Assembly (NCBI RefSeq): GCF_020832325.1
Contig: NZ_JAFIEU010000022.1
Span: 159,837-223,836, forward strand
DNA length: 64,000 nucleotides
Direction of reading: 5' to 3'
From: Lunatimonas sp.
GTDB taxonomy: Bacteria; Bacteroidota; Bacteroidia; Cytophagales; Cyclobacteriaceae
Below the pieces are notes generated by a model. It was not told the DNA's origin and ran no database searches. It saw only the letters and a program-made list of their open reading frames with translations. Each line of letters opens with the position of its first letter. Positions within the stretch are counted from its first letter, which is position 1. This document shows, one piece after another, positions 55,255 through 63,599 of this stretch. The position numbers and the translations under genes are program-made.

Positions 55255-55375
55255 TTCTTTGCGTGAATCGGAAAGACCGAGATGGTAGCGCATAGTTGGG
55301 ATAGAGGTGTCTTCGGTAACTGCTCGTCCTAGTGAATACCGTAGCATGGCCCCTCTTTGCTAGTGTCTTTAGGCA
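55255..55375. repeat. Degenerate relic of the lipoprotein-array repeat
   Basis: The sequence TTTCTTTGCGTGA, then GATGGTAGCGCAT, GGGATAGAGGTG, and GTGAATACC matches, with gaps, the distal part of the repeats at about 58745-58870 and 62285-62410. It lies between the operon terminator and the S8 protease stop. It therefore marks the outer edge of the repeat-rich region. Confidence 0.5.
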
Positions 55376-55381
55376 CGGTCT

Positions 55382-57595
55382 TTACTCCACCCTAAGCTGC
55401 CGGACCACGGTGCCGTTGCGGTGCTCCAGGTGGACGATGTAGATGCCCGGCGTGAGGTGGCTGATGTCCAGTTGATAGCTGTTGCCCTCCGGCACATTCT
55501 CCACGCACAGTCTTTCGGCGCCCACGATATCAACTACCCGTATGCGGTGGGGCGGGGTGTTGAAGCTGTACTGTTGGAATTCCCTGCTTCCTTTATTTTC
55601 AGCTTGCAGGACCGATTTGGCCGCATCGTCCAGTGGTGTTTCGGTAAGTGCTATGGTCACGTTGCCGTTCGCCGGATTGGGGTTGATTCCCACGGAGAAG
55701 TAGGAGCATCCCCAGGAATCGACGTTGAAATGGACCGTCCTCAGCGCCCCCTGTCCGCAGGAGTTGACGGCCCGTACCCGGACGATATAATTGTCCGGAT
55801 TGGTAAACCAGCAGGCCAGCACTTCGTTTTTAGTACCTGCCGTAAAGCAGGATACCCCTGAGGGCTGCTCCCAGATAAAGTTGGTAATATCGCTTGCCTT
55901 ATTTCCGGCAGGATTGGTGTTGTACGGATCGTAAAAGGCGTTGATGTAGGTGTATTCGTTCATACAGATGGGATAGTAGTTGGCCTCCACCTGCATGCCG
56001 GTGTCGGGTACGCCCACCCAGATCTGCTTCTGCACCTGAAATTCCCCGCAGCCGGTATCTATGGTGTAGGTGAGCGTAGCCAGTCCGCTGCTGCTACTGT
56101 GCATTGCCCGAAGTGCGGCGGTGGCACCGGTGCCGCTTCGTCCGGTAGTGGGGAAGAGGTGAATGGGCGATACCGCCCAGCTTACCGTCTGCCCGGCAGG
56201 TACGTTTTGTAGCGTGAAGTTTGTGTTTGTGGTACAGATGCGGTCGGGGCCGGTTACCGTAGGCAAAACGGCTGCCAATGCAGCATACGTATTTAAACGA
56301 CCAAATCCGAGTTCGTCACAGCGGCCGTTTATATAAGTATACCCTCCGACCTTATCTGAGGTTGAAATAACAATATTTCTAATTTGGGCTGGGGTTAATG
56401 TTGGATTTATTGATATCATCAAAGCAATCGTTGCTGAAACCATTGGTGCTGCACACGAGGTCCCGGTGAATTGCCCATACTCATTATTTGAAGTAGTAGT
56501 AAGGATGTTCACCCCAGGAGCCGCAAGAACTAAATTATTACCAAAGTTTGAAAATGAGGCCTTTTGATCATTTTGATCTGTTGCCCCTACAGAAATTACA
56601 TTACTATTACTTGCGGGATAGCTGACACTAGTCGTACTATTTCCAGAAGCACAAACTACTACAACGCCATTATCAACCGCATGTTGAATCGCAGCATTAA
56701 TCGCAGATGTTTCTCCCACTGAAGCACTTATTTGTATTATGCGTACCCCCTTATCAACAGCATGCAAAATGGCGTCATCTAAAACTGATCCATCAGGAGC
56801 ATTTATTCCAATACAGAGGCCTAAAACCTTCACGCCATCATTGTTATTCCCTCCCGCTATTCCCGCAATTCCACGGCCATTATTCGCTTTTGCCGAAATT
56901 ATGCCTGAAACTTGAGTGCCATGGGCATTACCCGTTCGAACATCGTTAGAGTTTACGTCGTAATTCCAGCCTTTCCAATTATCGACTAAGCCATCGGTAT
57001 CATCATCGATTCCGTTACCGGTATTCGGATTGTTTTGATTTGACCAAATATCTTCCCCGGGATTCAGCCAAATATTCTGGTATGTGTCATGCCCAATCCC
57101 CAAATCTTCGTGTTCCCAATCTACTCCAGAATCTAATACACCAACTACTACACACTCACCGCCCATAGTATGATTCCATGCATTTCGAGCCTGTATACGA
57201 TCTATATACCATTGGTTGGCCAATTGTGGATCATTTGGTGTAACTTGTATAGCATTATACATTCCAAATGTATTAATATCTACCGACTCAAAGTTGGGAT
57301 CTTCAGATATTGTGCTCAACTGTTCAAAGAAGCCAATATTGTTAGAAAGTTCTATATCAATATACCCCAATGCATTTTCCCTAATTCTTCTTCCGAATTC
57401 AATTGAAGCTGTTTGCAGCGAACTATTTTTAAGTTTTATTGTAATAACCTTACTGTTTACAATATTTCCATGTTCATCATACCATCTATTATTCTTTTGT
57501 TCGTACTGCTTACCTTGAAAATTACTAAATACTTGGGAATAAGCAGGAGTGTAAAGTCCAAAAGTTACAAAAGCTATAATTAAATACTTTTTCAT
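55382..57595 (-). CDS. S8 family serine protease with T9SS sorting domain
   Basis: A secreted subtilisin-like protease of 737 residues. A signal peptide ends at AYSQ (about 21). A propeptide-like region runs to about 125. The catalytic triad is D155 (VLDSGVD), H225 (NAHGTQVSG) and S380 (GTSCAAP), with the oxyanion asparagine at 319. After about 450 there are beta-sandwich segments of PKD/Ig type (GPDRICTTNTNFTLQNVPAG, IVRVRAVNSCG). The C-terminal type A sorting domain begins VGINPNPANG and ends GIYIVHLEHRNGTVVRQLRV. It is thus exported by Sec, then T9SS, to the surface or medium. It is the last gene of a minus-strand row of lipoprotein genes. Confidence 0.92.
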   Translation of the reverse strand: MKKYLIIAFVTFGLYTPAYSQVFSNFQGKQYEQKNNRWYDEHGNIVNSKVITIKLKNSSLQTASIEFGRRIRENALGYIDIELSNNIGFFEQLSTISEDPNFESVDINTFGMYNAIQVTPNDPQLANQWYIDRIQARNAWNHTMGGECVVVGVLDSGVDWEHEDLGIGHDTYQNIWLNPGEDIWSNQNNPNTGNGIDDDTDGLVDNWKGWNYDVNSNDVRTGNAHGTQVSGIISAKANNGRGIAGIAGGNNNDGVKVLGLCIGINAPDGSVLDDAILHAVDKGVRIIQISASVGETSAINAAIQHAVDNGVVVVCASGNSTTSVSYPASNSNVISVGATDQNDQKASFSNFGNNLVLAAPGVNILTTTSNNEYGQFTGTSCAAPMVSATIALMISINPTLTPAQIRNIVISTSDKVGGYTYINGRCDELGFGRLNTYAALAAVLPTVTGPDRICTTNTNFTLQNVPAGQTVSWAVSPIHLFPTTGRSGTGATAALRAMHSSSSGLATLTYTIDTGCGEFQVQKQIWVGVPDTGMQVEANYYPICMNEYTYINAFYDPYNTNPAGNKASDITNFIWEQPSGVSCFTAGTKNEVLACWFTNPDNYIVRVRAVNSCGQGALRTVHFNVDSWGCSYFSVGINPNPANGNVTIALTETPLDDAAKSVLQAENKGSREFQQYSFNTPPHRIRVVDIVGAERLCVENVPEGNSYQLDISHLTPGIYIVHLEHRNGTVVRQLRVE

Positions 57596-57727
57596 ATGAT
57601 TATAATAGTTTTTTCAAAGGCCACCCCGACTAGTTGGAACAGGCTATGGAACCTCGAATCTATATCAACCCACTATGTGACGATCTCGTCATGCTCCGTT
57701 TCATATTGATTGAGGTATAAATTAACT

Positions 57728-58231
57728 TTATGAGTGCTCTTGGATTGTTAAATCCAAGTTTACTTTTGTATCATTGGAGATTTTAGGAATAATAACTCCA
57801 AAAAGGAACAGTCCTAAAGCGGTGTAACCACCATTCTTTACCACTATGCGGTAGGTATAATCTTTACCATCGGTTTGCAACACATTTTCAGATACTAGTT
57901 CCCCTCTTATTTGGGGAATTATTTTTTTACCAATCAACAACGTTTGCTTCGTGAAGTCTATCGTTAATTCATCTTTAAGCAAATCACATAGGTATGGATT
58001 TTCTCCACTAAAAAAGACAGATTGTTCTAATTCTTCTTGTGAGTTAATTACCAAAAACTCATCTGATAACTGTTTATTGATGACAATAGCAGGACAATCG
58101 TTTAGTTGTTTTAAAGAAGTAAAATCAACAATTTCAGTATCCATATTTGTACAGGATAAAAATAAGGATGTACAAATAAAAAATCCACTAATAATAGATT
58201 TTATGAAAATCATATTTTTTAATTTTATCAT
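57728..58231 (-). CDS. Predicted lipoprotein, array member 1
   Basis: An exported lipoprotein of about 167 residues. The hydrophobic run ends in the lipobox SLFLSC. Starts at 58231 and 58213 are both workable, and an ATG at 58255 adds polar residues. The C-terminal part (LFLFGVIIPKISNDTKVNLD) resembles that of the lipoprotein at 62453-62920 (IIYCFGVIPNDFSQNEIKVQ), so the two are probably distant paralogues. It lies 132 bases upstream of the S8 protease gene on the same strand. The function is unknown; a PrcB-like fold or protease inhibitor is conceivable. Confidence 0.65.
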   Translation of the reverse strand: MIKLKNMIFIKSIISGFFICTSLFLSCTNMDTEIVDFTSLKQLNDCPAIVINKQLSDEFLVINSQEELEQSVFFSGENPYLCDLLKDELTIDFTKQTLLIGKKIIPQIRGELVSENVLQTDGKDYTYRIVVKNGGYTALGLFLFGVIIPKISNDTKVNLDLTIQEHS

Positions 58232-58300
58232 TACGAAAACCGTTTCGACTTTCAAATTAAATATTTTACTTAATTAGGCACTTACAGTATAAACTCTTTT

Positions 58301-58990
58301 CTTAACACCAATTAAGTTAAAATTAATTATCCAATTATACAAATTAATTTTTTACTTTCTTACCTAGAGACGTAAGCATTTGGCAAAATGCTACAAGGAG
58401 AAAGAAAAAAGTTTGGTATTGGAAAACCCAAACCAGCAAATGACATACAAAGTCCAAGTGCAGTTGCCAAAAGGCCAATTGCAATTATACCCCCCGAATG
58501 CGGCCCATTTATCAAATACGTAGAGGGTAGGCGGGGAATTATTTCCCGCAACGAACACAATGGTGGGGCAGCGATATCCTGGATTATCTTGGAGGACACC
58601 GTATGTAGATGTCAGGGCTCTGCCCCTTTGAGGTTGCACTCGACCTGGTATTTTCTAATAAGATCTCAGGGCTAACGCCCCTGCCGTGATTATAAGCCTT
58701 TGCTAAAACGATTTTTGGTTGCTTCTTGTAACGAGGGCGACAAATTCACCCCCATTTCCTTTGCATGAACCTTTTTTATCAGAGAGACCGAAATAGCAGC
58801 GCAGCAAGCGGATAGAGGTGTGTTTGTTACCAGGCGGTACTGATGAATACTTGAGAATATGCATCTTTTACTAGACCGATTGCTAGACAAAAGAATGACA
58901 GTAAAATTTTAATTTTCATAAACTTGTACTTTAATTTCATTTTGAGAAAAATCGTTGGGAATGACTCCAAAGCAATAAATAATACCTGTA
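58301..58990. repeat. Long repeat, copy A (about 690 bp)
   Basis: It begins CTTAACACCAATTAAG and shares with copies B (61832-62530) and C (62988-63475) the blocks AAAATGCTACAAGG, AAACCAGCAAATGACATA, AAGTCCAAGTGCAGTTGCCA, GATATCCTGGATTATCTT, TTGCACTCGACCTGGTATTT and CAGGGCTAACGCCCCTG. Small indels change the reading frame between copies, so the shared part is unlikely to code. The last 80 bases are homologous to the 3' end of the lipoprotein gene at 62453-62920. It fills the 58256-58908 gap. Confidence 0.85.
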
Positions 58991-59020
58991 GTTTGAAAAT
59001 CTGAAATATTTACACTTATT
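58909..59020 (-). pseudogene. 3' fragment of a lipoprotein gene cut by the IS
   Basis: On the minus strand this encodes EISVNISDFQTTGIIYCFGV followed by the same last 16 residues as the lipoprotein gene at 62453-62920, ending at TAA 58909. The 5' part is missing: the frame runs into the left end of the IS at 59021. The sequence beyond the right end of the IS is not its continuation. The insertion was therefore accompanied or followed by a deletion or rearrangement. Confidence 0.8.
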
Positions 59021-60611
59021 TCCTGACTTCCGCACAGTTTTTTGGGGTTTTTCATAATATACAGATAATCATTGTATTACCAAATTTGCATCACCGCTTT
59101 GGGTGACGCAAAGCGATTAAGGGCTATATTTGGACATGTTTGTCCGCAAAAAAAAGAACCGTTCTGGCACCACTAGCATTGTTGTCGCGGTTAAGGTGAA
59201 GGGTAAATTTAAGGAGATTAAGACAGTTGGTATCGCACGGGACGAGGCCGAGATTGAGCGGTTATATAAGGAAGGCAAGCTATGGGTTGATAATCATGCG
59301 AATGGAGTGGATTTATTCCAGCAACATACCCGGGAGAAGGAAGAAGCGCTTGTTACCAACATGTTGCTTTCCACCATTGAAAACATCCTTCACAATGGCA
59401 CCCAACTTATACTCAATAGGGTGTATGACTCGATTGGATATGATGCGATAGATGATTATATCCTCAGGCAACTGGTCATCTCAAGATTAAGTCAGCTGAT
59501 GAGCAAATCGGCAACGGTTGAATACCTGAAGTCGCATTTTGATGAAGACCTTCAATTGGATAAGATTTATCGGTATATGGACAAGCTCTATAATACGCAA
59601 CAGGAATCCATCCAAAAAATCAGCGTCGAACATACCAGAAAGGTATTGGGAATGGCAAGCACAGCCAACCCCAGATAGTACTGGGCCTGTTGGTGAGTGA
59701 GGACGGCTACCCATTATCTTATTCAATGTTCAATGGCACCCAATACGAGGGACATACCATGATTCCGATTGTAGATGATTTTGTCAGACGGTTCAAGCTG
59801 GATGATTTTGTGCTAGTTGCTGATTCGGGTTTAATAAACACAAAGAATATCGACTTTCTTAGGGCCCAGGGGTACAGGTATATTATAGGCGCACGCATAA
59901 AAAATTCCAACAAGGCAGTAAAAGGGTGGCTGCTCTCACAAGAAAAGGTGGAAGGTAGATTTAATGAAAAAACGGTTTGGCATGGGAGATTGATAGTGGG
60001 TTACTCTGAAAAGCGGGCTAAAAAGGATGCCCATAACCGTACCAAGGGAATTAGCCGTTTGGAAAAAGCATTTAAGGCAGGTACCATTTCTAAAGAGAAC
60101 ATAAATAAACGTGGCTATAACAAGTTCTTGGTGATCTCAAAAGATGTCCAGGTAACCATAGACAAAAGCAAAGTGGAAGAGGATGCAAAATGGGATGGAT
60201 TGAAGGGGTACATAACAAACACAGATCTGCCGGCAGCAGAAGTCTATGCTCAATACAGTAGTTTATGGCAGGTGGAGAGGGCTTTTAGAATTACCAAGGG
60301 GACAGTTGAAATGAGGCCGATGTTCCACTTTACTCCCAAACGGATAGAAGCTCATGTATGTGTGTGTTTTGTAGCTTATAAAGTCTACAAGGAACTGGAA
60401 CGTGTACTAAAGAAAAATCTGTACACGATAAGTGTAGATAAGGTCTTGGAAATCGCCAAGACGGTCACTACTCTGAGAATAAAGCTACCACAAAGCGGGA
60501 AAACGATCAACAAGACAATGATTATTACAGAAAGACAGAAAGTAATCGCGCCACTATTTGAGGATGATTTTTGGAAATCTCAAATTGGGTGACGCATTGC
60601 GGAAGTCAGGA
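59021..60611 (+). mobile_element. IS1634-type insertion sequence, inactive
   Basis: The ends are a 14-bp inverted repeat, TCCTGACTTCCGCA at 59021-59034 and its complement at 60598-60611, giving a 1591-base element. A second motif GGGTGACGCA recurs inside near both ends (about 59101 and 60587). The transposase inside is broken. No target-site duplication is visible at the flanks, which agrees with a rearrangement after insertion. Confidence 0.82.
59136..60592 (+). pseudogene. IS1634-family transposase, internal deletion and frameshift
   Basis: Two frames cover one transposase. The first starts MFVRKKKNRSGTTSIVVAV and ends TAG at 59678 after HTRKVLG. The second frame continues with NGKHSQPQIVLGLLVSEDG and runs to 60592, including VLVADSGLIN with the second catalytic aspartate and the C-terminal YSSLWQVERAFRITKG with the catalytic glutamate. 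Intact relatives carry between these parts about 30 residues with a DVTTLYF-type motif, the first catalytic aspartate of the DDE triad. That stretch is missing at about 59648, so the element cannot transpose by itself. Confidence 0.85.
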
Positions 60612-60642
60612 GTCTACAATTGGAAATGGCTTGATGAACGTC

Positions 60643-61083
60643 TCATTTCCGAATATAGAACTCGTTGTCTCCGAAAACTCTATTAATGAAAACTAGCGTG
60701 TCAGAGTTAAAAGAAATCCCCGTTGAGAAACCAGTTTCCAAAATCTGTAAGCGTAACTTCGTTTCATTAACTTCAATTTCATATTCCGATTTCCACAAAA
60801 TTGAGCCGTTTTCGATATATTGCATGGATTTGTTCCTCTGGAAAACATATTGTTTGGTAATCCCTTCAGATTTGGGAGTTTGAACTAAGGTGTTTCCTTG
60901 CCTACGATTAATAACCAGAGACTTCTTCCATTCCCAATTCCCCACGATAGCTTTATATGCCTCATCCACGGTCCTAATTTCATCGGGTAATTCGTCATTC
61001 TGGCATCCTCCGAGCAGGGGAAGGAGAAAGATTATTCCTGCCCAAACCATCCATATGGATCTGAAAATTCGTAAAGCGTTCAT
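60643..61083 (-). CDS. Predicted lipoprotein, array member 2
   Basis: A 146-residue lipoprotein: a signal ends in the lipobox LLGGC (cysteine about 27), followed by QNDELPDEIRTVDEAYKAIV and GNWEW. It is a clear paralogue of the gene at 61291-61770, identical or similar over the signal and first 35 mature residues but divergent afterward. The GNWEW opening recalls lipocalin-like domains. The stop lies 32 bases from the right end of the IS. Function unknown. Confidence 0.72.
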   Translation of the reverse strand: MNALRIFRSIWMVWAGIIFLLPLLGGCQNDELPDEIRTVDEAYKAIVGNWEWKKSLVINRRQGNTLVQTPKSEGITKQYVFQRNKSMQYIENGSILWKSEYEIEVNETKLRLQILETGFSTGISFNSDTLVFINRVFGDNEFYIRK

Positions 61084-61177
61084 ATTGATATTATTTAATT
61101 AAGAACGTGATTTATGTTATCAGAAATTTGAATAGATTTAAAATGTTTTAACATAAAATTTATAAAATATAGTATTT

Positions 61178-61250
61178 TAATTATACGAAGTGATTTAGTA
61201 ATTTCTCAACCTGAGCTAATATTTCGGCAGAATGTTACAAATTGAAAGGA
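61178..61250. repeat. Short degenerate repeat start between the two paralogous lipoprotein genes
   Basis: TTAATTATACGAA, then TTTCGGCAGAATGTTACAA and ATTGAAAGG resemble the proximal part of repeats A-C (ATTATACAAATTA, TTTGGCAAAATGCTACAA, GAAAG). Only about 70 bases remain. Confidence 0.5.
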
Positions 61251-61290
61251 AAAGGTATTTTCTTAGAAACGAATTACCCTCGTGGTGAAA

Positions 61291-61770
61291 TTATTCTAAC
61301 ATTACTCTTCTAAAACTGTGAGAAATAGGAACTGACATATGATAGAAAACTAACATCCCATCTTTTCCAAATTGAATGGGTTCTTTGGTTTCAGAGTCGT
61401 TTTCGATATTACGTGAAATCAACCAGAAGGTGCTATTAAAACCATCTCCTCCTGAATTCAATTCTAGACTATAAAGATAGTTATTTGTTAGCCCACCGTC
61501 AGTAATAGTTAGTTTATTGTCTTTTTGGAAAACATATTGAATCGACTTATCTTCTGTTGCGGGACTTGTTTTTCTGATGGATTTATCAATTCTATTCAGG
61601 CTGACTGTCTCAACCCACTCCCAAGAACCAACTATTGCAACGTAGGCGTCATTAATTGTCCTAATTTCATTCGGCAAACCATCATCCTGGCACCCCCCAA
61701 GTATCGGCAAGAGGAAAACCATGCCCAAAATAACACTCCATTTGATTCTAAAAATCCTTAGTGACTCCAT
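61291..61770 (-). CDS. Predicted lipoprotein, array member 3
   Basis: A 159-residue lipoprotein with a signal ending in ILGGC and the same opening as member 2 (DDGLPNEIRTINDAYVAIV, GSWEW). The C-terminal half differs strongly, with no shared motif beyond YVFQKDN. The pattern of constant N-terminus and variable remainder suggests duplication followed by rapid divergence. Repeat copy B lies directly upstream. Confidence 0.72.
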   Translation of the reverse strand: MESLRIFRIKWSVILGMVFLLPILGGCQDDGLPNEIRTINDAYVAIVGSWEWVETVSLNRIDKSIRKTSPATEDKSIQYVFQKDNKLTITDGGLTNNYLYSLELNSGGDGFNSTFWLISRNIENDSETKEPIQFGKDGMLVFYHMSVPISHSFRRVMLE

Positions 61771-61831
61771 CTTAATCTAGTTTACTTAAAACCTTATTTA
61801 TATAGAAAAAACTTTAGCAAAGTTTAATCGT

Positions 61832-62530
61832 CTTAACACCAGTTAAGGTTAATGATCCAATTATACAAATTACCTTTGTACACTCTCATCCCGAGACGTA
61901 AGTATTTGGCAAAATGCTACAAGGTGAAAGAAAAGAGTTTGGTATTGGGAAATCCAAACCGGCAAATGACATATAAAGTCCAAGTGCAGTTGCCAAAGGC
62001 CAATTTCAATTATGCCGCCCGAATGCGGCCATTTATCCAATACGACGAGGGTAGATATCCAGGGGATCATTTCCCGCAACGAAGGCAATGGTGGGGCAGC
62101 GATATCCTGGATTATCTTAGAGGACACCGTATGAAGATGTCAGGGCTCTGCCCCTTTGAGGTTGCACTCGACCTGGTATTTTCTAATAAGATATCAGGGC
62201 TAACGCCCCTGGCGTGATTAGAAGACTTTCCTACAGGTATTTTTGGTTGCTTCTTGTAATGAGGGTTACAAATTCACCCCTATTTTCTTTGCGTCTTGGC
62301 GCCTCTGCGTGATCCTTTTTTATCGGAGAGATGGAGATGGCAGCGCATGGAGCGGATAGAGGTGATTTTTTTACCACGTGGTACGAATGAATACTTGAGA
62401 ACACGCATATTTTTCTTGAACGATTGCTAAAAAGAAAAATGGGTGCAAAATTTTAATTTTCATAAACTTGGACTTTAATTTCATTTTGAGAAAAATCGTT
62501 GGGAATGACTCCAAAGCAATAAATAATTCC
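61832..62530. repeat. Long repeat, copy B (about 700 bp)
   Basis: The same blocks as copy A in the same order and orientation, beginning CTTAACACCAGTTAAGG. Its distal end runs into the 3' end of the lipoprotein gene at 62453-62920. It fills the 61771-62452 gap. A frame at 61852-62217 is not kept in copies A and C. Confidence 0.85.
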
Positions 62531-62920
62531 CTTTCCAGTAAAGTCAGAAATACTAATCTCAATTTCATACACAAGATCGGTTCCTGTTACTCTATACAAT
62601 CCTTGATCCCTGAAAATTGGAAATCCCATTGATTCAAATCTAGTAACTAAAAGAAAAAAATTATCAAAATCTATTTCTGGAATTTCGTCAGAGCAGGAAT
62701 TAACGACTTCCAAGCCTTCCTTGTCAGCGATACGGATGGATTGCTGATTTAAGAAATTCTCTTCAAAATCCACCAAACAGCTACTTGAGTACATCCAATA
62801 GGTATCTACTGGTATTTCGATTTTAGTGGGTTCCTCTTCCGTTTCAGTACATGAATGAAATAGAAAAACGATTCCCACTAAAAAAATCCATTTGAAATTA
62901 AAGTTCTCAAAAAGCTTCAT
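62453..62920 (-). CDS. Predicted lipoprotein, array member 4
   Basis: A 155-residue exported lipoprotein; the hydrophobic run ends in VFLFHSC (cysteine about 24). The mature part carries cysteines in SSSCLVDFEEN and VVNSCSDEIP that could pair. The C-terminus (IIYCFGVIPNDFSQNEIKVQ) is nearly identical to the fragment at 58909-59020 and similar to member 1. Repeat copy C is directly upstream and copy B overlaps its 3' end. Function unknown. Confidence 0.72.
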   Translation of the reverse strand: MKLFENFNFKWIFLVGIVFLFHSCTETEEEPTKIEIPVDTYWMYSSSCLVDFEENFLNQQSIRIADKEGLEVVNSCSDEIPEIDFDNFFLLVTRFESMGFPIFRDQGLYRVTGTDLVYEIEISISDFTGKGIIYCFGVIPNDFSQNEIKVQVYEN

Positions 62921-62987
62921 AGGTATACCATTTAAATAAAATTATCTTTATAATAAATAAAAATTACGTTAACTTAATATTGTCTTT

Positions 62988-63475
62988 AGCTCAACTAAAT
63001 TAAAGTTTATAATTTAATTATACAAATTAATAACGAGTTTTTTTCAAGACGTATTTGATCGGAAAAATGCTACAAAGTGAAAGAAAAGAGTTTTGTATTG
63101 GAAAATCCAAACCAGCAAATGACATACAAAGTCCAAGTGCAGTTGCCAAAAGGCATTTTCAATTATACCCCCCGGATGCGGCCCATTTATCAAATACGAA
63201 GAGGGTAGGAATTCCAGGAGATCATTTCCCGCAACGAACACAATGGCAGGACAGCGATATCCAGGATTATCTTAGAGGACACCGTACGAAGATGACAGGG
63301 CTCAGCCCCTTTGAGGTTGCACTCGACCTGGTATTTTCTAATAAGATATCAGGGCTAACGCCCCTGGCGTGATTAGAAGACTTTCCTACAGGTATTTTTG
63401 GTTGCTTCTTGTAATGAGGGCGACAAATTCACCCCTATTTTCTTTGCGCCTTTGCGTGAACCTTTTTTATCGGAT
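62988..63475. repeat. Long repeat, copy C (about 490 bp, shorter)
   Basis: It shares the blocks of copies A and B from AAAATGCTACAAAG to the CTTTGCGTGAACCTTTTTTATCGG type end. It then stops where the terminator of the T9SS-sorted gene begins, so the distal gene-end part is missing. Confidence 0.83.
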
Positions 63476-63553
63476 AACCTACCATCCCCAATGCCTCGAT
63501 ACAGATTTCCTTTCTCCCATGACGGAAGAGATAGTCAATGCTGTCCGGGCATT

Positions 63554-63594
63554 AAAAAGCAGGGAAACGGCACCATACCGCTTCCCTGCTTTTT
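63554..63594 (-). terminator. Intrinsic terminator of the partial T9SS-sorted protein gene
   Basis: A perfect 13-bp stem AAAAAGCAGGGAA / TTCCCTGCTTTTT with a 15-base loop, 5 bases beyond the stop codon. T-runs are present on both strands. Confidence 0.88.
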
Positions 63595-63599
63595 GCCGT

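Noticed and set aside
58360..58675. Open frames on both strands inside repeat copy A (and the similar ones in copies B and C)
   Set aside because: The predicted proteins change frame between copies and none is preserved in all three, so they are not supported as genes.
59015..60617. Target-site duplication around the IS
   Set aside because: The bases outside the inverted repeats (ACTTATT and GTCTACA) do not match each other.
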